Position numbers and translations under genes: made by a program. Positions 17,660 to 26,691 of a stretch of 64,000 nt of DNA are shown one piece after another. Each line of letters opens with the position of its first letter. Positions within the stretch are counted from its first letter, which is position 1. The notes under the pieces are model-generated. The model was not told the DNA's origin. It ran no database searches and was given only the letters and a program-made list of their open reading frames with translations. Source of the DNA: SAR202 cluster bacterium bin87 (lineage in GTDB: Bacteria; Chloroflexota; Dehalococcoidia; Lucifugimonadales; UBA3495); contig MPNC01000001.1 in assembly GCA_002238825.1 (NCBI GenBank), positions 558,001-622,000 of the forward strand, given 5' to 3'.

Positions 17660-18070
17660 ATGGATCTCAACGCCTACCTCCATTTCAACGACAACTGCCG
17701 CGAGGCTTTCGAGTTCTATCGCTCGGTGTTCGGCGGTGAATTCGCCATCATCAACACCTTTGCCGAGGGGCCGGACGATATGCCGCCCCTGCCGGAGCAC
17801 GAGTTGGGCCGCATCATGCACGTGTCCCTGCCCGTAGCCGGCGGCGTCCTCATGGGCAGTGACAGCTGCTCCGCCTTCGGCCCGCCGCCCGTAGCCGGCA
17901 ACAATTTCTCCATCAGCATCTCCACCGACAGCCGCGATGAAACCGACCGCCTGTTCGCCGGGCTCGCCGATGGCGGCAACATAGCCATGGAGCCTCAGGA
18001 AATGTTTTGGGGCGCCTACTTCGGCATGTGCACCGACAAGTTCGGCGTGAACTGGATGCTCAGCAACTAA
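17660..18070 (+). CDS. VOC-superfamily protein, PhnB-like
   Basis: A 136-residue VOC-fold protein of the PhnB/3-demethylubiquinone-methyltransferase-like group. It starts MDLNAYLHFNDNCREAFEFY with YRSVFGGEF and ends WGAYFGMCTDKFGVNWMLSN, the hallmark pattern of this family. It is not a methyltransferase; proteins of this type are small metal-binding or substrate-binding folds of mostly unknown function. An upstream duplicated phrase (TACCCGGAGCAAT, twice in 17628-17657) contains the ribosome-binding site. It is probably transcribed with the amidohydrolase gene that follows after 68 bases. Confidence 0.85.
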   Translation: MDLNAYLHFNDNCREAFEFYRSVFGGEFAIINTFAEGPDDMPPLPEHELGRIMHVSLPVAGGVLMGSDSCSAFGPPPVAGNNFSISISTDSRDETDRLFAGLADGGNIAMEPQEMFWGAYFGMCTDKFGVNWMLSN

Positions 18071-18138
18071 GCCCATTCGCACTGATCGCGGAACCAACCG
18101 TTCCGCGTCCAAATTCCTCAGTCCGCAAGGAGGATACG

Positions 18139-18993
18139 ATGGCCGACCGCAATCTAACCATCGACTGCCAGGTTCACTGCTACGAACTCAATACCCCCGC
18201 GCGCCCCTGGGCCGGCTACCTGCAGGGCCCGGATCAGGCCACCGGTGACGATATGGTCGCCGCCATGGATGCCGTCGGCGTCGACGGCGCGATCTTGATC
18301 TCGCCCTTCGCCATGTACCGTTATGACGCGAGCTACGCCCTGGAGGTCTACGATCAGCATCCCAGCAAGTTCGGTTTGGTCCGCCCCTTCGACCCTGAGT
18401 CTCCGTCAATCGACGAGGAGATGGCGGAATGGACCGGTCGCCCCGGCGTGGTCGGCGCCCGCATCATGCTCCGGGACGTGGACTACGAGGCGGACCATCC
18501 CGGCGTGAACCAGATCATCGCCGCCGGCGGCCGCGCCGGCGTTCCGGTCAACCTCATGTGCTCCGGCAAACTGCCGTTGATGCTGGAACTGGCCCGCCGC
18601 AACCCGGACACCCAACTCATCGTCGATCACCTGGGCCTGGCCCAGCCCTTCGAACCGCCCGCGCCGCCGGAACCCTGGGCCGACCTGCCCAACGTCCTGG
18701 CCTTGGCCGAGTGCGACAACGTCGCCATCAAGATCTCCGGCGCCGGCACGCTGGCCCACGAGCCTTTCCCTTACGCCGACATCTGGGAACCGCTGCACCG
18801 CATCTTCGATGCATTCGGCCTGGAGCGTTGCATCTGGGGCACCGACTGGACGCGCGCCGTCAACCTGCTGAACTACGAGCAGGGAGTCGATGCCTTCCGC
18901 GTTACCGACACCCTGTCCGATGCGGATCGCGAAATCCTCATGGGCGGAGCGCTCGCCAACATCTACAAGTGGTCTCCCGGAGTCGAGGGTTAG
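18139..18993 (+). CDS. Amidohydrolase-family TIM-barrel metal-dependent hydrolase
   Basis: A 284-residue amidohydrolase_2-type protein related to PDC hydrolase and ACMSD-like enzymes. Landmarks: TIDCQVHCYE near the start (the usual H-x-H metal site reads Q-x-H here), DHLGLAQPF in mid-barrel, VAIKISGAG, and the catalytic-Asp motif IWGTDWTRAVN near the C-terminus. The first metal-site histidine replaced by Gln is seen in metal-poor members, so metal dependence is uncertain. ATG 18139 has AAGGAGG at a 7-base spacing. The last two codons are followed by an intrinsic terminator at 19017-19047. Confidence 0.8.
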   Translation: MADRNLTIDCQVHCYELNTPARPWAGYLQGPDQATGDDMVAAMDAVGVDGAILISPFAMYRYDASYALEVYDQHPSKFGLVRPFDPESPSIDEEMAEWTGRPGVVGARIMLRDVDYEADHPGVNQIIAAGGRAGVPVNLMCSGKLPLMLELARRNPDTQLIVDHLGLAQPFEPPAPPEPWADLPNVLALAECDNVAIKISGAGTLAHEPFPYADIWEPLHRIFDAFGLERCIWGTDWTRAVNLLNYEQGVDAFRVTDTLSDADREILMGGALANIYKWSPGVEG

Positions 18994-19016
18994 CGCCCCG
19001 AAAATTAAACGCAAAC

Positions 19017-19047
19017 GCGGCCTCCACAAGGAGACCGCTTCTTTTTC
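19017..19047 (+). terminator. Intrinsic terminator after the amidohydrolase gene
   Basis: GCGGCCTCC-ACAA-GGAGACCGC stem followed by TTCTTTTT. It lies 24 bases past the stop codon and before the oppositely oriented tRNA-Val. Confidence 0.7.
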
Positions 19048-19060
19048 AGGCGCGTCGTGA

Positions 19061-19137
19061 TGGTGGGCGGTAGTGGACTCGAACCACTGACCTCTTGCGT
19101 GTCGAGCAAGTACTCTAACCAACTGAGCTAACCGCCC
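19061..19137 (-). tRNA. tRNA-Val (GAC) with C at position 33
   Basis: A full cloverleaf with encoded 3' CCA (19063-19061). Acceptor GGGCGGT/ACCGCCC, D-stem GCTC/GAGT, anticodon stem CTTGC/GCAAG and T-arm AGTGG-TTCGAGT-CCACT all pair. The seven-base anticodon loop is TCGACAC, giving anticodon GAC with C instead of the near-universal T at position 33. All other conserved positions look normal, so the gene does not look decayed. Confidence 0.9.
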
Positions 19138-19256
19138 ACGGGGGGTGAAGTGTAGCAAGCGCCCCGCCACACCGTCAACCGGACGCCCGGGCGCAATCCG
19201 CCCGAACCGCCGCTCACCCGTACCCCGTGTCACTGGACCTGTCATTGCGCTGGACC

Positions 19257-19350
19257 TGTCATTGCGAGCGAAGCGCGGCAATCTCGTTGGGGCAACGATC
19301 GCTACTCCGGGAATGAGATCGCCACGCCGCTACGCTCCGAGCGATAACGA
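19257..19350. repeat. Palindromic repeat of the CATTGCGAGCGAAGCG family
   Basis: Arms beginning GTCATTGCGAGCGAAGCG and ending GCTCCGAGCGATAACGA, with a partial extra copy of CCTGTCATTGCG just upstream. It fills most of the roughly 300-bp gap between tRNA-Val and ruvB. Confidence 0.65.
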
Positions 19351-19437
19351 AACGCGTACGCGTCGCCCGCCCGATGACGCACAAAAGCGTAACCGTCGCA
19401 GTTGACCCCCGAACGACGCGGCCCCTAGAATGCGGTT

Positions 19438-20514
19438 ATGACCACCACACAGCGGCCCGAAGGCGCTACCGACCCCGAAGCCCGTCCGATTTCGCCGGCG
19501 ACTCAAGGCGATGACGGCGAACAGGACGTCCGCCTGCGGCCGGCCCGCCTCGACGACTTCGTTGGCCAGCCCCAGGTGCGGGAAAACCTCAGCATTGCCA
19601 TGCAGGCCGCTCGAATCCGCGGCGAGGCCCTCGACCACGTCGTGATCTACGGCCCGCCCGGCCTCGGCAAGACCACCCTCGCCAACATCATCGCCCATGA
19701 GATGGGCTCGACCATCAAGGTCACCTCCGGTCCCGCCATCGAGCGTGCCAGCGACATCGCATCCATCCTGACCGGGCTGCAGCCCAACGACGTCCTGTTC
19801 ATCGACGAAATCCATCGCCTGAACCGCGCCGTCGAAGAGGTGATGTACTCGGCCATGGAGGACTTCTTCCTCTCTTGGGTGGTGGGCAAGGGACTGTCGG
19901 CCCGCAGCATCAACCTGCGCATCAATCCCTTCACCCTCGTCGGAGCCACCACCCGTTACTCCCTCATCAGCGCCCCCCTCCGCGACCGTTTCGGCTCGGT
20001 GTTCCGCCTCGACTACTACTCTGACGACGACATGGAAACCGTGGTGAATCGCTCGGCGCGGATCCTCGACATCGACGCCGACGCAGAAGGCCTACGTGAG
20101 GTCGCGGTGCGCTCCCGGGGCACCCCTCGCATCGCTAATCGCCTGCTCCGCCGCGCCCGCGACTACGCCCTGGTTCGGGCCGACAACCGGGTGACCGGTC
20201 CCGTTTCCCGCGAATCCCTGGACCGCCTCGGCGTCGACGCCCGCGGCCTTGATGAAACCGACCACCGCCTGCTGTCCAGCATCATCGAGAAGTTCGACGG
20301 CGGTCCCGTCGGCCTGGACACCCTGTCCGCCTCCATGAGCGAGGATGCGAGCACGGTGATGGAAGTCCTAGAACCCTTCCTCCTCCAGCAGGGGCTTCTG
20401 GAACGAACCCCAAGGGGCCGCGTCGCCACGCGCCTGGCCTACGAATACCTGGGTTGGCCGTGGATAGCTCCGGGAGCGGATCCGACGAAACAAGGCCAAT
20501 TGTTTGTAGATTGA
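19438..20514 (+). CDS. ruvB: Holliday junction branch-migration helicase RuvB
   Basis: A 358-residue AAA+ ATPase that drives Holliday-junction branch migration with RuvA. The start of the core is [20 protein letters not shown]. Walker A is GPPGLGKT, Walker B lies in [20 protein letters not shown], sensor 1 in [20 protein letters not shown], and the C-terminal winged helix ends [11 protein letters not shown]. The first 35 residues are a polar extension. No ruvA or ruvC lies adjacent, so the usual ruvCAB cluster is split. A promoter and leader for the F420 operon begin just downstream. Confidence 0.97.
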   Translation: MTTTQRPEGATDPEARPISPATQGDDGEQDVRLRPARLDDFVGQPQVRENLSIAMQAARIRGEALDHVVIYGPPGLGKTTLANIIAHEMGSTIKVTSGPAIERASDIASILTGLQPNDVLFIDEIHRLNRAVEEVMYSAMEDFFLSWVVGKGLSARSINLRINPFTLVGATTRYSLISAPLRDRFGSVFRLDYYSDDDMETVVNRSARILDIDADAEGLREVAVRSRGTPRIANRLLRRARDYALVRADNRVTGPVSRESLDRLGVDARGLDETDHRLLSSIIEKFDGGPVGLDTLSASMSEDASTVMEVLEPFLLQQGLLERTPRGRVATRLAYEYLGWPWIAPGADPTKQGQLFVD

Positions 20515-20618
20515 CATAACTGTTTGCGGCACAGCGCGGTAACCCATGCGCTGTCCGTATGACGACGGTGTTGGTTGACATAACGTGGTATCGTTGTTGC
20601 GGTTCAACGCGGTTCGTC

Positions 20619-20647
20619 TTGAATCCCTCCTGCCCCTTACATACAAT
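20619..20647 (+). promoter_or_regulatory. Sigma70-type promoter of the F420 operon
   Basis: TTGAAT (20619-20624), 17-base spacer, TACAAT (20642-20647). Predicted start near 20654, leaving a leader of about 33 nt before GTG 20687. Confidence 0.6.
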
Positions 20648-20686
20648 TGATCCGACTTTCACGGATCACCCCTGCGGACAACCCAC

Positions 20687-21907
20687 GTGCCTCCTGGTAT
20701 AACCGTCAACCCGACCATCTCACGCCTGCCTTCGCTGGACCGCGTGGCCTCCGGGTCTGCGCTCTCTGACGAGGGTGCATTCACGCTTCTGGACCTCGAT
20801 AGCGAACACGAGACCGACCTGTGTGCCGCCGCCTCCGAGTTGCGGGATCGTGGACGGGGACGGACGATCACCTTCTCTCCAAAGGTGTTCATACCCCTCA
20901 CCAGGATGTGCCGCGATTTCTGCGGATACTGCACTTTCCGCCAGTCGCCCGACGAAACCGACGGCCTGTACCTCACCATCGACCAGGTCCTGTCCGTAGC
21001 CCGCGCCGGCCAGCGGCTCGGTTGCACCGAAGCCCTGTTCACCTTGGGCGAGCGACCCGAGCAGCGGTATCCGGAAGCAGCGGAGTGGCTTTCCGGCCGG
21101 GGTTATCGCACGACCCACGAATACCTGGCCCACATGTGTGGCGCCGTTTTCGAGGAAACGGACCTGCTGCCCCACGGCAACCCCGGCACCATGAGCCGCC
21201 GCGAACTCGAGGCGCTGCAGCCCACCAACCCGTCCATCGGCATCATGCTGGAGAGCTCGAGCCCGCGCCTCTATGAACCCGGCGGGCCCCACGAATTCGC
21301 GCCGAGCAAGCGGCCTCGCGTGCGCCTCCGCACCATGGAGCTGGCCGGCGAGTTGGGCATACCCTTCACCACGGGCATCCTCATCGGCATCGGAGAGACC
21401 CGCCGGGAGCGGGTCGAATCCCTGCTGGACATCCGCCGTTTGCACCAACGCTTCGGCCACATCCAGGAAGTCATCATCCAGAACTTCCGCGCTAAGGCGG
21501 ACACGCCCATGGCCGACACCCCCGACGCCGCGCCCGACGAACTCATGTGGACCACCGCCGTCGCCCGGCTCATCCTGGGCGAGCGGGTCAACATCCAGGT
21601 CCCTCCCAACTTGAGCGAAGACTACGAGCGTTACATCAACGCCGGCATCAACGATTGGGGAGGCGTCTCCCCGCTCACCATCGACTACGTCAATCCCGAG
21701 GCCCCCTGGCCTCAGCTTGCCGAACTGGAACGGCGCACCCGCGAGGCCGGTTACGAACTGCGCCCGCGCCTGCCGGTATATCCAGAATACTTCGCCGACG
21801 GCTCGCAGTGGCCGTTGCCATCGCCTCTCAAGGAAAAATTGGTGCGACTCACCGACGAGTCCGGATACGTCAAAGGGGGAATTCGACGCTATGTCCACAG
21901 CAACTGA
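20687..21907 (+). CDS. cofG: 7,8-didemethyl-8-hydroxy-5-deazariboflavin synthase, CofG subunit
   Basis: A 406-residue radical-SAM enzyme making Fo, the deazaflavin core of coenzyme F420. The cluster motif CRDFCGYC (C-x3-C-x2-C) is preceded by FSPKVFIPLTRM, as in CofG/FbiC N-terminal halves. FTTGILIGIGETRRER and VQVPPNLSEDYE-like segments are typical of the family. Here CofG and CofH are separate, as in archaea and cyanobacteria, and not fused as actinobacterial FbiC. The start is GTG 20687. The 3' end overlaps cofH by 17 bases, which suggests translational coupling. Confidence 0.95.
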   Translation: MPPGITVNPTISRLPSLDRVASGSALSDEGAFTLLDLDSEHETDLCAAASELRDRGRGRTITFSPKVFIPLTRMCRDFCGYCTFRQSPDETDGLYLTIDQVLSVARAGQRLGCTEALFTLGERPEQRYPEAAEWLSGRGYRTTHEYLAHMCGAVFEETDLLPHGNPGTMSRRELEALQPTNPSIGIMLESSSPRLYEPGGPHEFAPSKRPRVRLRTMELAGELGIPFTTGILIGIGETRRERVESLLDIRRLHQRFGHIQEVIIQNFRAKADTPMADTPDAAPDELMWTTAVARLILGERVNIQVPPNLSEDYERYINAGINDWGGVSPLTIDYVNPEAPWPQLAELERRTREAGYELRPRLPVYPEYFADGSQWPLPSPLKEKLVRLTDESGYVKGGIRRYVHSN

Positions 21908-23210
21908 CCGTGACGCTCCCGCAACCCTGGTTGCGCTGATCCAAACTCTGCGCCCGGACGTGGCCTCCGTTCTGGAGCATGCGTTGGCCGGTGGCGATAT
22001 TTCCGTCGACGAGGCCGACACCCTCTTCGCGACCTCCGGGCCCGAATTCACCGCCATGACCATGGTGGCCGACGAACTGCGCCGCCGTTCGGTGGGTGAC
22101 CTGGTGACCTACGTGGTCAACCGGAACATCAACTTCACCAACGTGTGCATCAAGCGCTGCGGCTTCTGCGCCTTCAGCCGTGATTTCCGCGAGGAGGAAG
22201 GCTACTTCCTGCCGGTGAACGAGATCATCCGCCGTGCCAAAGAAGCCCAGTCCTACGGTGCCACCGAGGTCTGCGTCCAGGCCGGCCTGCCTCCCCAGAT
22301 GGAAGGCGATCTCTACATCCGCCTGTGCGAGGCCATCACGGAAGAACTGCCGGATATGCACGTCCACGGGTTTTCCCCGGAGGAAGTGCTCTACGGTTCC
22401 ATCCGCTCCAAGTGCACCATCCGGGAATACCTCCAGGGATTGAAAGACGCCGGCGTGGGCAGCCTGCCCGGCACTTCCGCGGAAGTTTTGGACCAGGAAC
22501 TGCGCGACATAATCTCTCCCGGTCGCATCACCGTTGACCAGTGGATCGAGGTGATCACCAACGCCCACGATCTGGGCATCCCCACCACCTCCACGGTCAT
22601 GTTCGGGCACCGGGAAACCAACGCCCAGATCGTGCGTCACATCGCCCTGCTGCGCGAAATCCAGCAGCAGACCGGCGGGTTCACCGAGTTCGTGCCGCTC
22701 AGTTTCGTCGCCTCCGAGGCCCCCATGTATCTGAAGGGCACCGTCGAAAACGTTCGCTCCGGCCCGACGGGCATGGATGTGATCAAGGTCCACGCCATCG
22801 CCCGTATCATGCTCAACAACTGGATACCCAACATCCAGGCGTCCTGGGTGAAAGAGGGCAGCCGGATGTCCCAACTACTGCTGAACGCCGGCGTCAACGA
22901 CCTCGGCGGAACCCTGATCAACGAGAGCATCTCCACCTCCGCCGGGGCCATGCACGGGCAGTTGATGCGTCCCTCCGAGTTCCGCGCCATGATCCGCGAG
23001 GCCGGCCGCACCCCCGCCGAGCGATACACCACCTACGGCCTCCGCCGCGTCTACAGCGATTCCGACGAAGCCCTCGATCCGCTGGACCTCGTTGGCGACA
23101 ACGTGGAGGAGATCTTCGGTTCCTACAACCAGTTGGTGCAGATGGAATCCTACCGCTTCGAGCACCCCCGGGCCCAACGGGAACGGAGCGGCGCCCAGCA
23201 GCCGGTTTAG
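21891..23210 (+). CDS. cofH: 5-amino-6-(D-ribitylamino)uracil-tyrosine 4-hydroxyphenyl transferase, CofH subunit
   Basis: A 439-residue radical-SAM partner of CofG; it joins the tyrosine-derived group to the ribitylaminouracil. NRNINFTNVCIKRCGFCAFS holds the C-x3-C-x2-C cluster site. ADTLF and VTYVVNRNINFTN resemble the related MqnC/MqnE enzymes, but pairing with cofG and cofD settles the call. I chose ATG 21891, with AAAGGGGGA about 10 bases upstream. An in-frame ATG at 21717 lies deep in cofG and yields non-family sequence. The C-terminal tail of about 25 residues is polar. Confidence 0.94.
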   Translation: MSTATDRDAPATLVALIQTLRPDVASVLEHALAGGDISVDEADTLFATSGPEFTAMTMVADELRRRSVGDLVTYVVNRNINFTNVCIKRCGFCAFSRDFREEEGYFLPVNEIIRRAKEAQSYGATEVCVQAGLPPQMEGDLYIRLCEAITEELPDMHVHGFSPEEVLYGSIRSKCTIREYLQGLKDAGVGSLPGTSAEVLDQELRDIISPGRITVDQWIEVITNAHDLGIPTTSTVMFGHRETNAQIVRHIALLREIQQQTGGFTEFVPLSFVASEAPMYLKGTVENVRSGPTGMDVIKVHAIARIMLNNWIPNIQASWVKEGSRMSQLLLNAGVNDLGGTLINESISTSAGAMHGQLMRPSEFRAMIREAGRTPAERYTTYGLRRVYSDSDEALDPLDLVGDNVEEIFGSYNQLVQMESYRFEHPRAQRERSGAQQPV

Positions 23211-23213
23211 TCC

Positions 23214-24176
23214 GTGACCCTTCCTGCCACGGGACTGGTGCTCGCCCTGGCCGGCGGCGTCGGTGGGGCCAAGCTCGCCCTGGGCCTGTCCAGAATACTG
23301 CCGCCTCACCGCTTGGCCATCGTCGTCAATACCGGCGATGACGAGCAGTTCCACGGTCTGCACGTGTCCCCCGACCTGGACACGATGACCTACACCCTTT
23401 CGGGCCTGTATAATCCCGAAACCGGTTGGGGAATTGACGGGGATTCCTTCGAAACCCTGCAGATGTTGAACCGGCTGGGCGCCGATACGTGGTTCAATTT
23501 GGGCAGTCGGGATTTTGCCATGCACATCCGACGCACTGACCTGCTTTCGCAGGGATCGTCGTTGAGCGAGGTCACTTCGCAACTGACCGCCAACCTCGGT
23601 ATCGAGCACCCCATCATCCCCATGAGCGATCAACCCGTGCGGACTGTCCTCGATACCGATGCCGGCACTCTTTCCATGCAGGAATATTTCGTGAAACGCC
23701 GAGCCGAGCCCGTGGTGCGCTCCATGGACTACGTCGGCGCCCCCGATGCGCAGCCTTCCCCCAGTTTCGCAGCCGCCCTCGATGCCGCGGCTGCGATCGT
23801 GATCTGCCCTTCCAACCCGTTCCTCAGCGTCGCTCCCATTTTGGCGATACCAGGAGTGCGCGACGCCATAGCGTCGCACCGTGCGCCGCGCATCGCGGTC
23901 AGCCCCATCGTCGGCGGAGCGGCGGTGCGCGGCCCGGCCGGCAAGATCATGCAGGAACTGGGAGCCGACGTCTCCGCCCTCGGCGTAGCCCGCGAATATC
24001 GCGGCATCTGCGACGCGCTGGTCCTTGATTCCCAGGACGCGGACCTGGCCGACGCCGTGTGCGCCGAGGGAGTGGGAGCGGCCGTCATGCCCACCATCAT
24101 GCAGTCCGACGAGGACAAGGTCCAACTGGCCGAGCGCGTGCTCGCGTTGGCTGCCGACATGGAGAAGCAGAGATGA
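23214..24176 (+). CDS. cofD: 2-phospho-L-lactate (or EPPG) transferase CofD/FbiA
   Basis: A 320-residue enzyme transferring the phospholactyl or enolpyruvyl side chain from its GDP-activated form to Fo. LALAGGVGGAKLALGLSRIL is the conserved nucleotide-binding start, and NTGDDEQFHGLHVSPDLDT is the metal/GDP site. GNPE-type PSNPFLSVAPILAIPGVRDA closes the core. It starts at GTG three bases after the cofH stop and its stop overlaps the next start (ATGATGA). Which three-carbon donor is used cannot be read from sequence by eye. Confidence 0.94.
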   Translation: MTLPATGLVLALAGGVGGAKLALGLSRILPPHRLAIVVNTGDDEQFHGLHVSPDLDTMTYTLSGLYNPETGWGIDGDSFETLQMLNRLGADTWFNLGSRDFAMHIRRTDLLSQGSSLSEVTSQLTANLGIEHPIIPMSDQPVRTVLDTDAGTLSMQEYFVKRRAEPVVRSMDYVGAPDAQPSPSFAAALDAAAAIVICPSNPFLSVAPILAIPGVRDAIASHRAPRIAVSPIVGGAAVRGPAGKIMQELGADVSALGVAREYRGICDALVLDSQDADLADAVCAEGVGAAVMPTIMQSDEDKVQLAERVLALAADMEKQR

Positions 24177-24865
24177 TGACCGAATCGCCCGAACAGGCCA
24201 ACCCCACCGTCGTCCCGGTGATCCCCATGAAACCGCTCGCCAACTGCAAGACCCGACTCACGCGCGTGATGGGCCCCGCCGACCGCGAAGACCTCACCAT
24301 GGGCATGTTCCGGCGCGTCCTCCTGGCCATTCGTGGTGCGGGGATTGATCCCTTCTGGGTGGTTGGCGGCGACGACCGCATCCGAAACGTGGCCCGTACC
24401 CTCGGGGCCAACTGGATGGAGGACCTGGGCCGGAACCTCAACGACACCATAACCAAGTCCTTCGAAAACGCTCGTATGCGCGGGGTGTCGGCCCTGTATC
24501 TCCCGGGCGATCTGCCCTTCATCAAACCAGGCGACATCCATCAGTTGATCCGCAGCGCTGAGCACCAGCACAACGTTACGCTCTCCCCCGCCCGCCGTGA
24601 CGGTGGAACCAACGCCATCCTGGTTCCCTACGACCTCATACCCTATTTCCGCCCTGAACTCGGCAACAACAGCTTCCGCAAGCACGTCGCTACTGCGGCG
24701 CGCATGGGCGTGTCCGTCGCCTTCTACTACAGTCAGGGCATGGGGTTTGACCTGGACGATGGCTCTGACCTCGAGGAATATGAGCACATGGAGCCGGGCC
24801 TGCTCAGTCGCCTTCTGGGTCGCGAGCCCAAATCCCTGAACCTCACCAGCCTGGAGATCCGCTGA
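24173..24865 (+). CDS. cofC: 2-phospho-L-lactate guanylyltransferase CofC/FbiD
   Basis: A 230-residue MobA-like nucleotidyltransferase that activates phospholactate or phosphoenolpyruvate with GTP for CofD. It begins TVVPVIPMKPLANCKTRLTR, the CofC signature with its lysine, and has SALYLPGDLPFIKPGDI with the metal-binding Asp. DGGTNAILVPYDLIPYF matches the family C-terminal motif. The start is ATG 24173 (GGAG eight bases upstream) or ATG 24176, both inside the ATGATGA junction with cofD. No cofE/fbiB glutamyl ligase is in the window, so the polyglutamate tail gene must lie elsewhere. Confidence 0.92.
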   Translation: MMTESPEQANPTVVPVIPMKPLANCKTRLTRVMGPADREDLTMGMFRRVLLAIRGAGIDPFWVVGGDDRIRNVARTLGANWMEDLGRNLNDTITKSFENARMRGVSALYLPGDLPFIKPGDIHQLIRSAEHQHNVTLSPARRDGGTNAILVPYDLIPYFRPELGNNSFRKHVATAARMGVSVAFYYSQGMGFDLDDGSDLEEYEHMEPGLLSRLLGREPKSLNLTSLEIR

Positions 24866-24868
24866 CCT

Positions 24869-25855
24869 ATGTCGAAAAGTGTACAGTTGGGCTGCCTGCT
24901 GCCGACCCGGGGCCTGCTTCTGGCCGACAGCAAGCCAACCGACGCCGAATCCGTCCTCCGCCTGGCCACCTGGGCTGAGGAGGCCGGTATGGATTCCGTG
25001 TGGGTCGGCGACAGCCTCACCGCCAAGCCTCGCCTGGAGGCCATGACCACCCTGGCCGCCATCGCGGCCCGCACCAGCCGAGTACGCCTGGGCACCGCCG
25101 TGATGCTCATGGCCCTGCGACAACCCGTGCTGCTGGCCCAGATGATGGGCACCGTCGATCTCATCTCCGGCGGGCGCTTGCAACTCGGCGTCGGGGTCGG
25201 CGGTGCGTTCAACGGGATGCAGCAGGCGGAATGGCGCAACGCCGAGGTGCCGCAGCGCACCCGCGCGCGCCGCCTCGAGGAGATGCTGCAGGTGGTCAAG
25301 GGCCTGGGGAGCGGCAAGCCATTCTCCTACGATGGCCGGCATTTCCAGCTCGACGACGTGGTGATGGAGCCAACCCCGGTACAATCCCACGGCGTCCCCG
25401 TTTACCTCGGCGTTCACTGGCATGGCCGCGGCGACGGCCAGGGCGCCCAGCGTGAGCGCCAGGCCCGCCGCGCCGCTCGACTCGCCGACGGCGCGATCTC
25501 CATCTCCGCTACACCCGACGAACTCATCGAGCTGAACGACACGGTGCGTGGCTATTGCGCCGAATACGACCGCGACCCGGACGCCATGTCCACCGTGATG
25601 TACCTCACCGTCAACCTGGACGAGGACATTGCCCGGGCCGAAGCCGAAGCGGAGGACTGGCTGCTCGGATACTACGGAGCCAACATCTGGGGCGACCGCT
25701 GGGGTCCCTTCGGCAGCGCAGAGCGGGTCCGCGAAAAAATCCATGCCTACGTCGAGGCCGGAGCAGACCAGGTTATCGTGCGCTTTGCCACCTATCGCCA
25801 GGAGGAGCAGATGCAGACCTTCCTGGAACAGGTCGCGCCCGATTTCACGAGCTGA
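24869..25855 (+). CDS. LLM-class oxidoreductase, probably F420-dependent
   Basis: A 328-residue luciferase-like TIM-barrel protein. Its opening GCLLPTRGLLLADSKPT with WAEEAGMDSVWVGDSL, and then LMALRQPVLLAQMMGTVDLI and SGGRLQLGVGVGG, fit the F420-dependent branch of the family. It starts three bases after the cofC stop and so belongs to the F420 operon, which supports F420 as cofactor. Relatives reduce or oxidise varied small molecules; the substrate is not evident. The insertion HGRGDGQGAQRERQARRAAR is unusually basic and polar. Confidence 0.85.
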   Translation: MSKSVQLGCLLPTRGLLLADSKPTDAESVLRLATWAEEAGMDSVWVGDSLTAKPRLEAMTTLAAIAARTSRVRLGTAVMLMALRQPVLLAQMMGTVDLISGGRLQLGVGVGGAFNGMQQAEWRNAEVPQRTRARRLEEMLQVVKGLGSGKPFSYDGRHFQLDDVVMEPTPVQSHGVPVYLGVHWHGRGDGQGAQRERQARRAARLADGAISISATPDELIELNDTVRGYCAEYDRDPDAMSTVMYLTVNLDEDIARAEAEAEDWLLGYYGANIWGDRWGPFGSAERVREKIHAYVEAGADQVIVRFATYRQEEQMQTFLEQVAPDFTS

Positions 25856-25905
25856 GCCCGCCGGTTAGTGTTCAGCTCATACCCATAATTTGACGAGGTA
25901 ACCCG

Positions 25906-26679
25906 GTGTTTCCCATCGACTTGACTGGCCGCAATGCGGTCATTTTTGGTGTCGCCAACGACCGCAGCATCGCCTGGGCCATCGCCCGCACCCTCGCCGA
26001 CGCCGGCGCCCGCATTGCCCTGACCTACCAGAACGAGCGGCTGCGCAGCCGCGTCGAACGCCTCGCCGATACGCTGGACGATCCGGTGTTGATCGAGTGC
26101 GATGCGTCGGACGACGATCAGATCCGAGCGGTGTTCGATGCCATCGGTGATCAGATGGGCTCCTTGTCCATCCTGGTCCACAGCATCGCTTTCGCCAACC
26201 GGGACGACCTCGCCGGTCGGCTCGCCGATACCGGCCGCGATGGCTTTCGCACCGCCCTCGAGATCAGCGCTTTCACCCTGTTGCCCATGGTCCGCCACGC
26301 CGCGCCGCTGATGTCCGATGGCGGCAGCGTCATCGCCATGACCTTCCATGCCTCCAGCCGGGTGTATCCCGGCTACAACGTCATGGGAACCGCCAAGGCC
26401 GCCCTCGAACACGAGGTACGCCAGTTGGCCTACGAATACGGGGAAGCAAACATTCGGGTTAACGCCATTTCAGCCGGCCCGGTAGACACCCTGGCCGCCC
26501 GGGGAATCAGCGGCTTCCTGGATATGCGTCGCGCCCACGCTGAAAAAGCGCCCCTGGGCCGGAACATCACCGCCGATGAGGTGGCGCAGACCGCCCTGTT
26601 CCTCTGCAGCGATCTATCCAGCGGCGTGACGGGAACCATCCTTCCCGTGGACGCCGGTTACCACATCATGGCGGTGTGA
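25906..26679 (+). CDS. fabI: Enoyl-ACP reductase (NADH) FabI
   Basis: A 257-residue short-chain-dehydrogenase-fold enzyme that completes each round of type II fatty-acid elongation. Diagnostic segments: AVIFGVANDRSIAWAIARTL (FabI NADH site), LVHSIAFANRDDL, and the active-site Tyr and Lys in YNVMGTAKAALEHEVRQLAY (Y-x6-K). NAISAGPVDTLAARGISGF matches the substrate-binding loop. The start is GTG 25906, 15 bases after GAGGTAA. It follows the F420-operon oxidoreductase by 50 bases and may be read through; other fab genes (fabD, acpP) lie at 56-58 kb. Confidence 0.95.
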   Translation: MFPIDLTGRNAVIFGVANDRSIAWAIARTLADAGARIALTYQNERLRSRVERLADTLDDPVLIECDASDDDQIRAVFDAIGDQMGSLSILVHSIAFANRDDLAGRLADTGRDGFRTALEISAFTLLPMVRHAAPLMSDGGSVIAMTFHASSRVYPGYNVMGTAKAALEHEVRQLAYEYGEANIRVNAISAGPVDTLAARGISGFLDMRRAHAEKAPLGRNITADEVAQTALFLCSDLSSGVTGTILPVDAGYHIMAV

Positions 26680-26691
26680 GACGCCGGCAGT

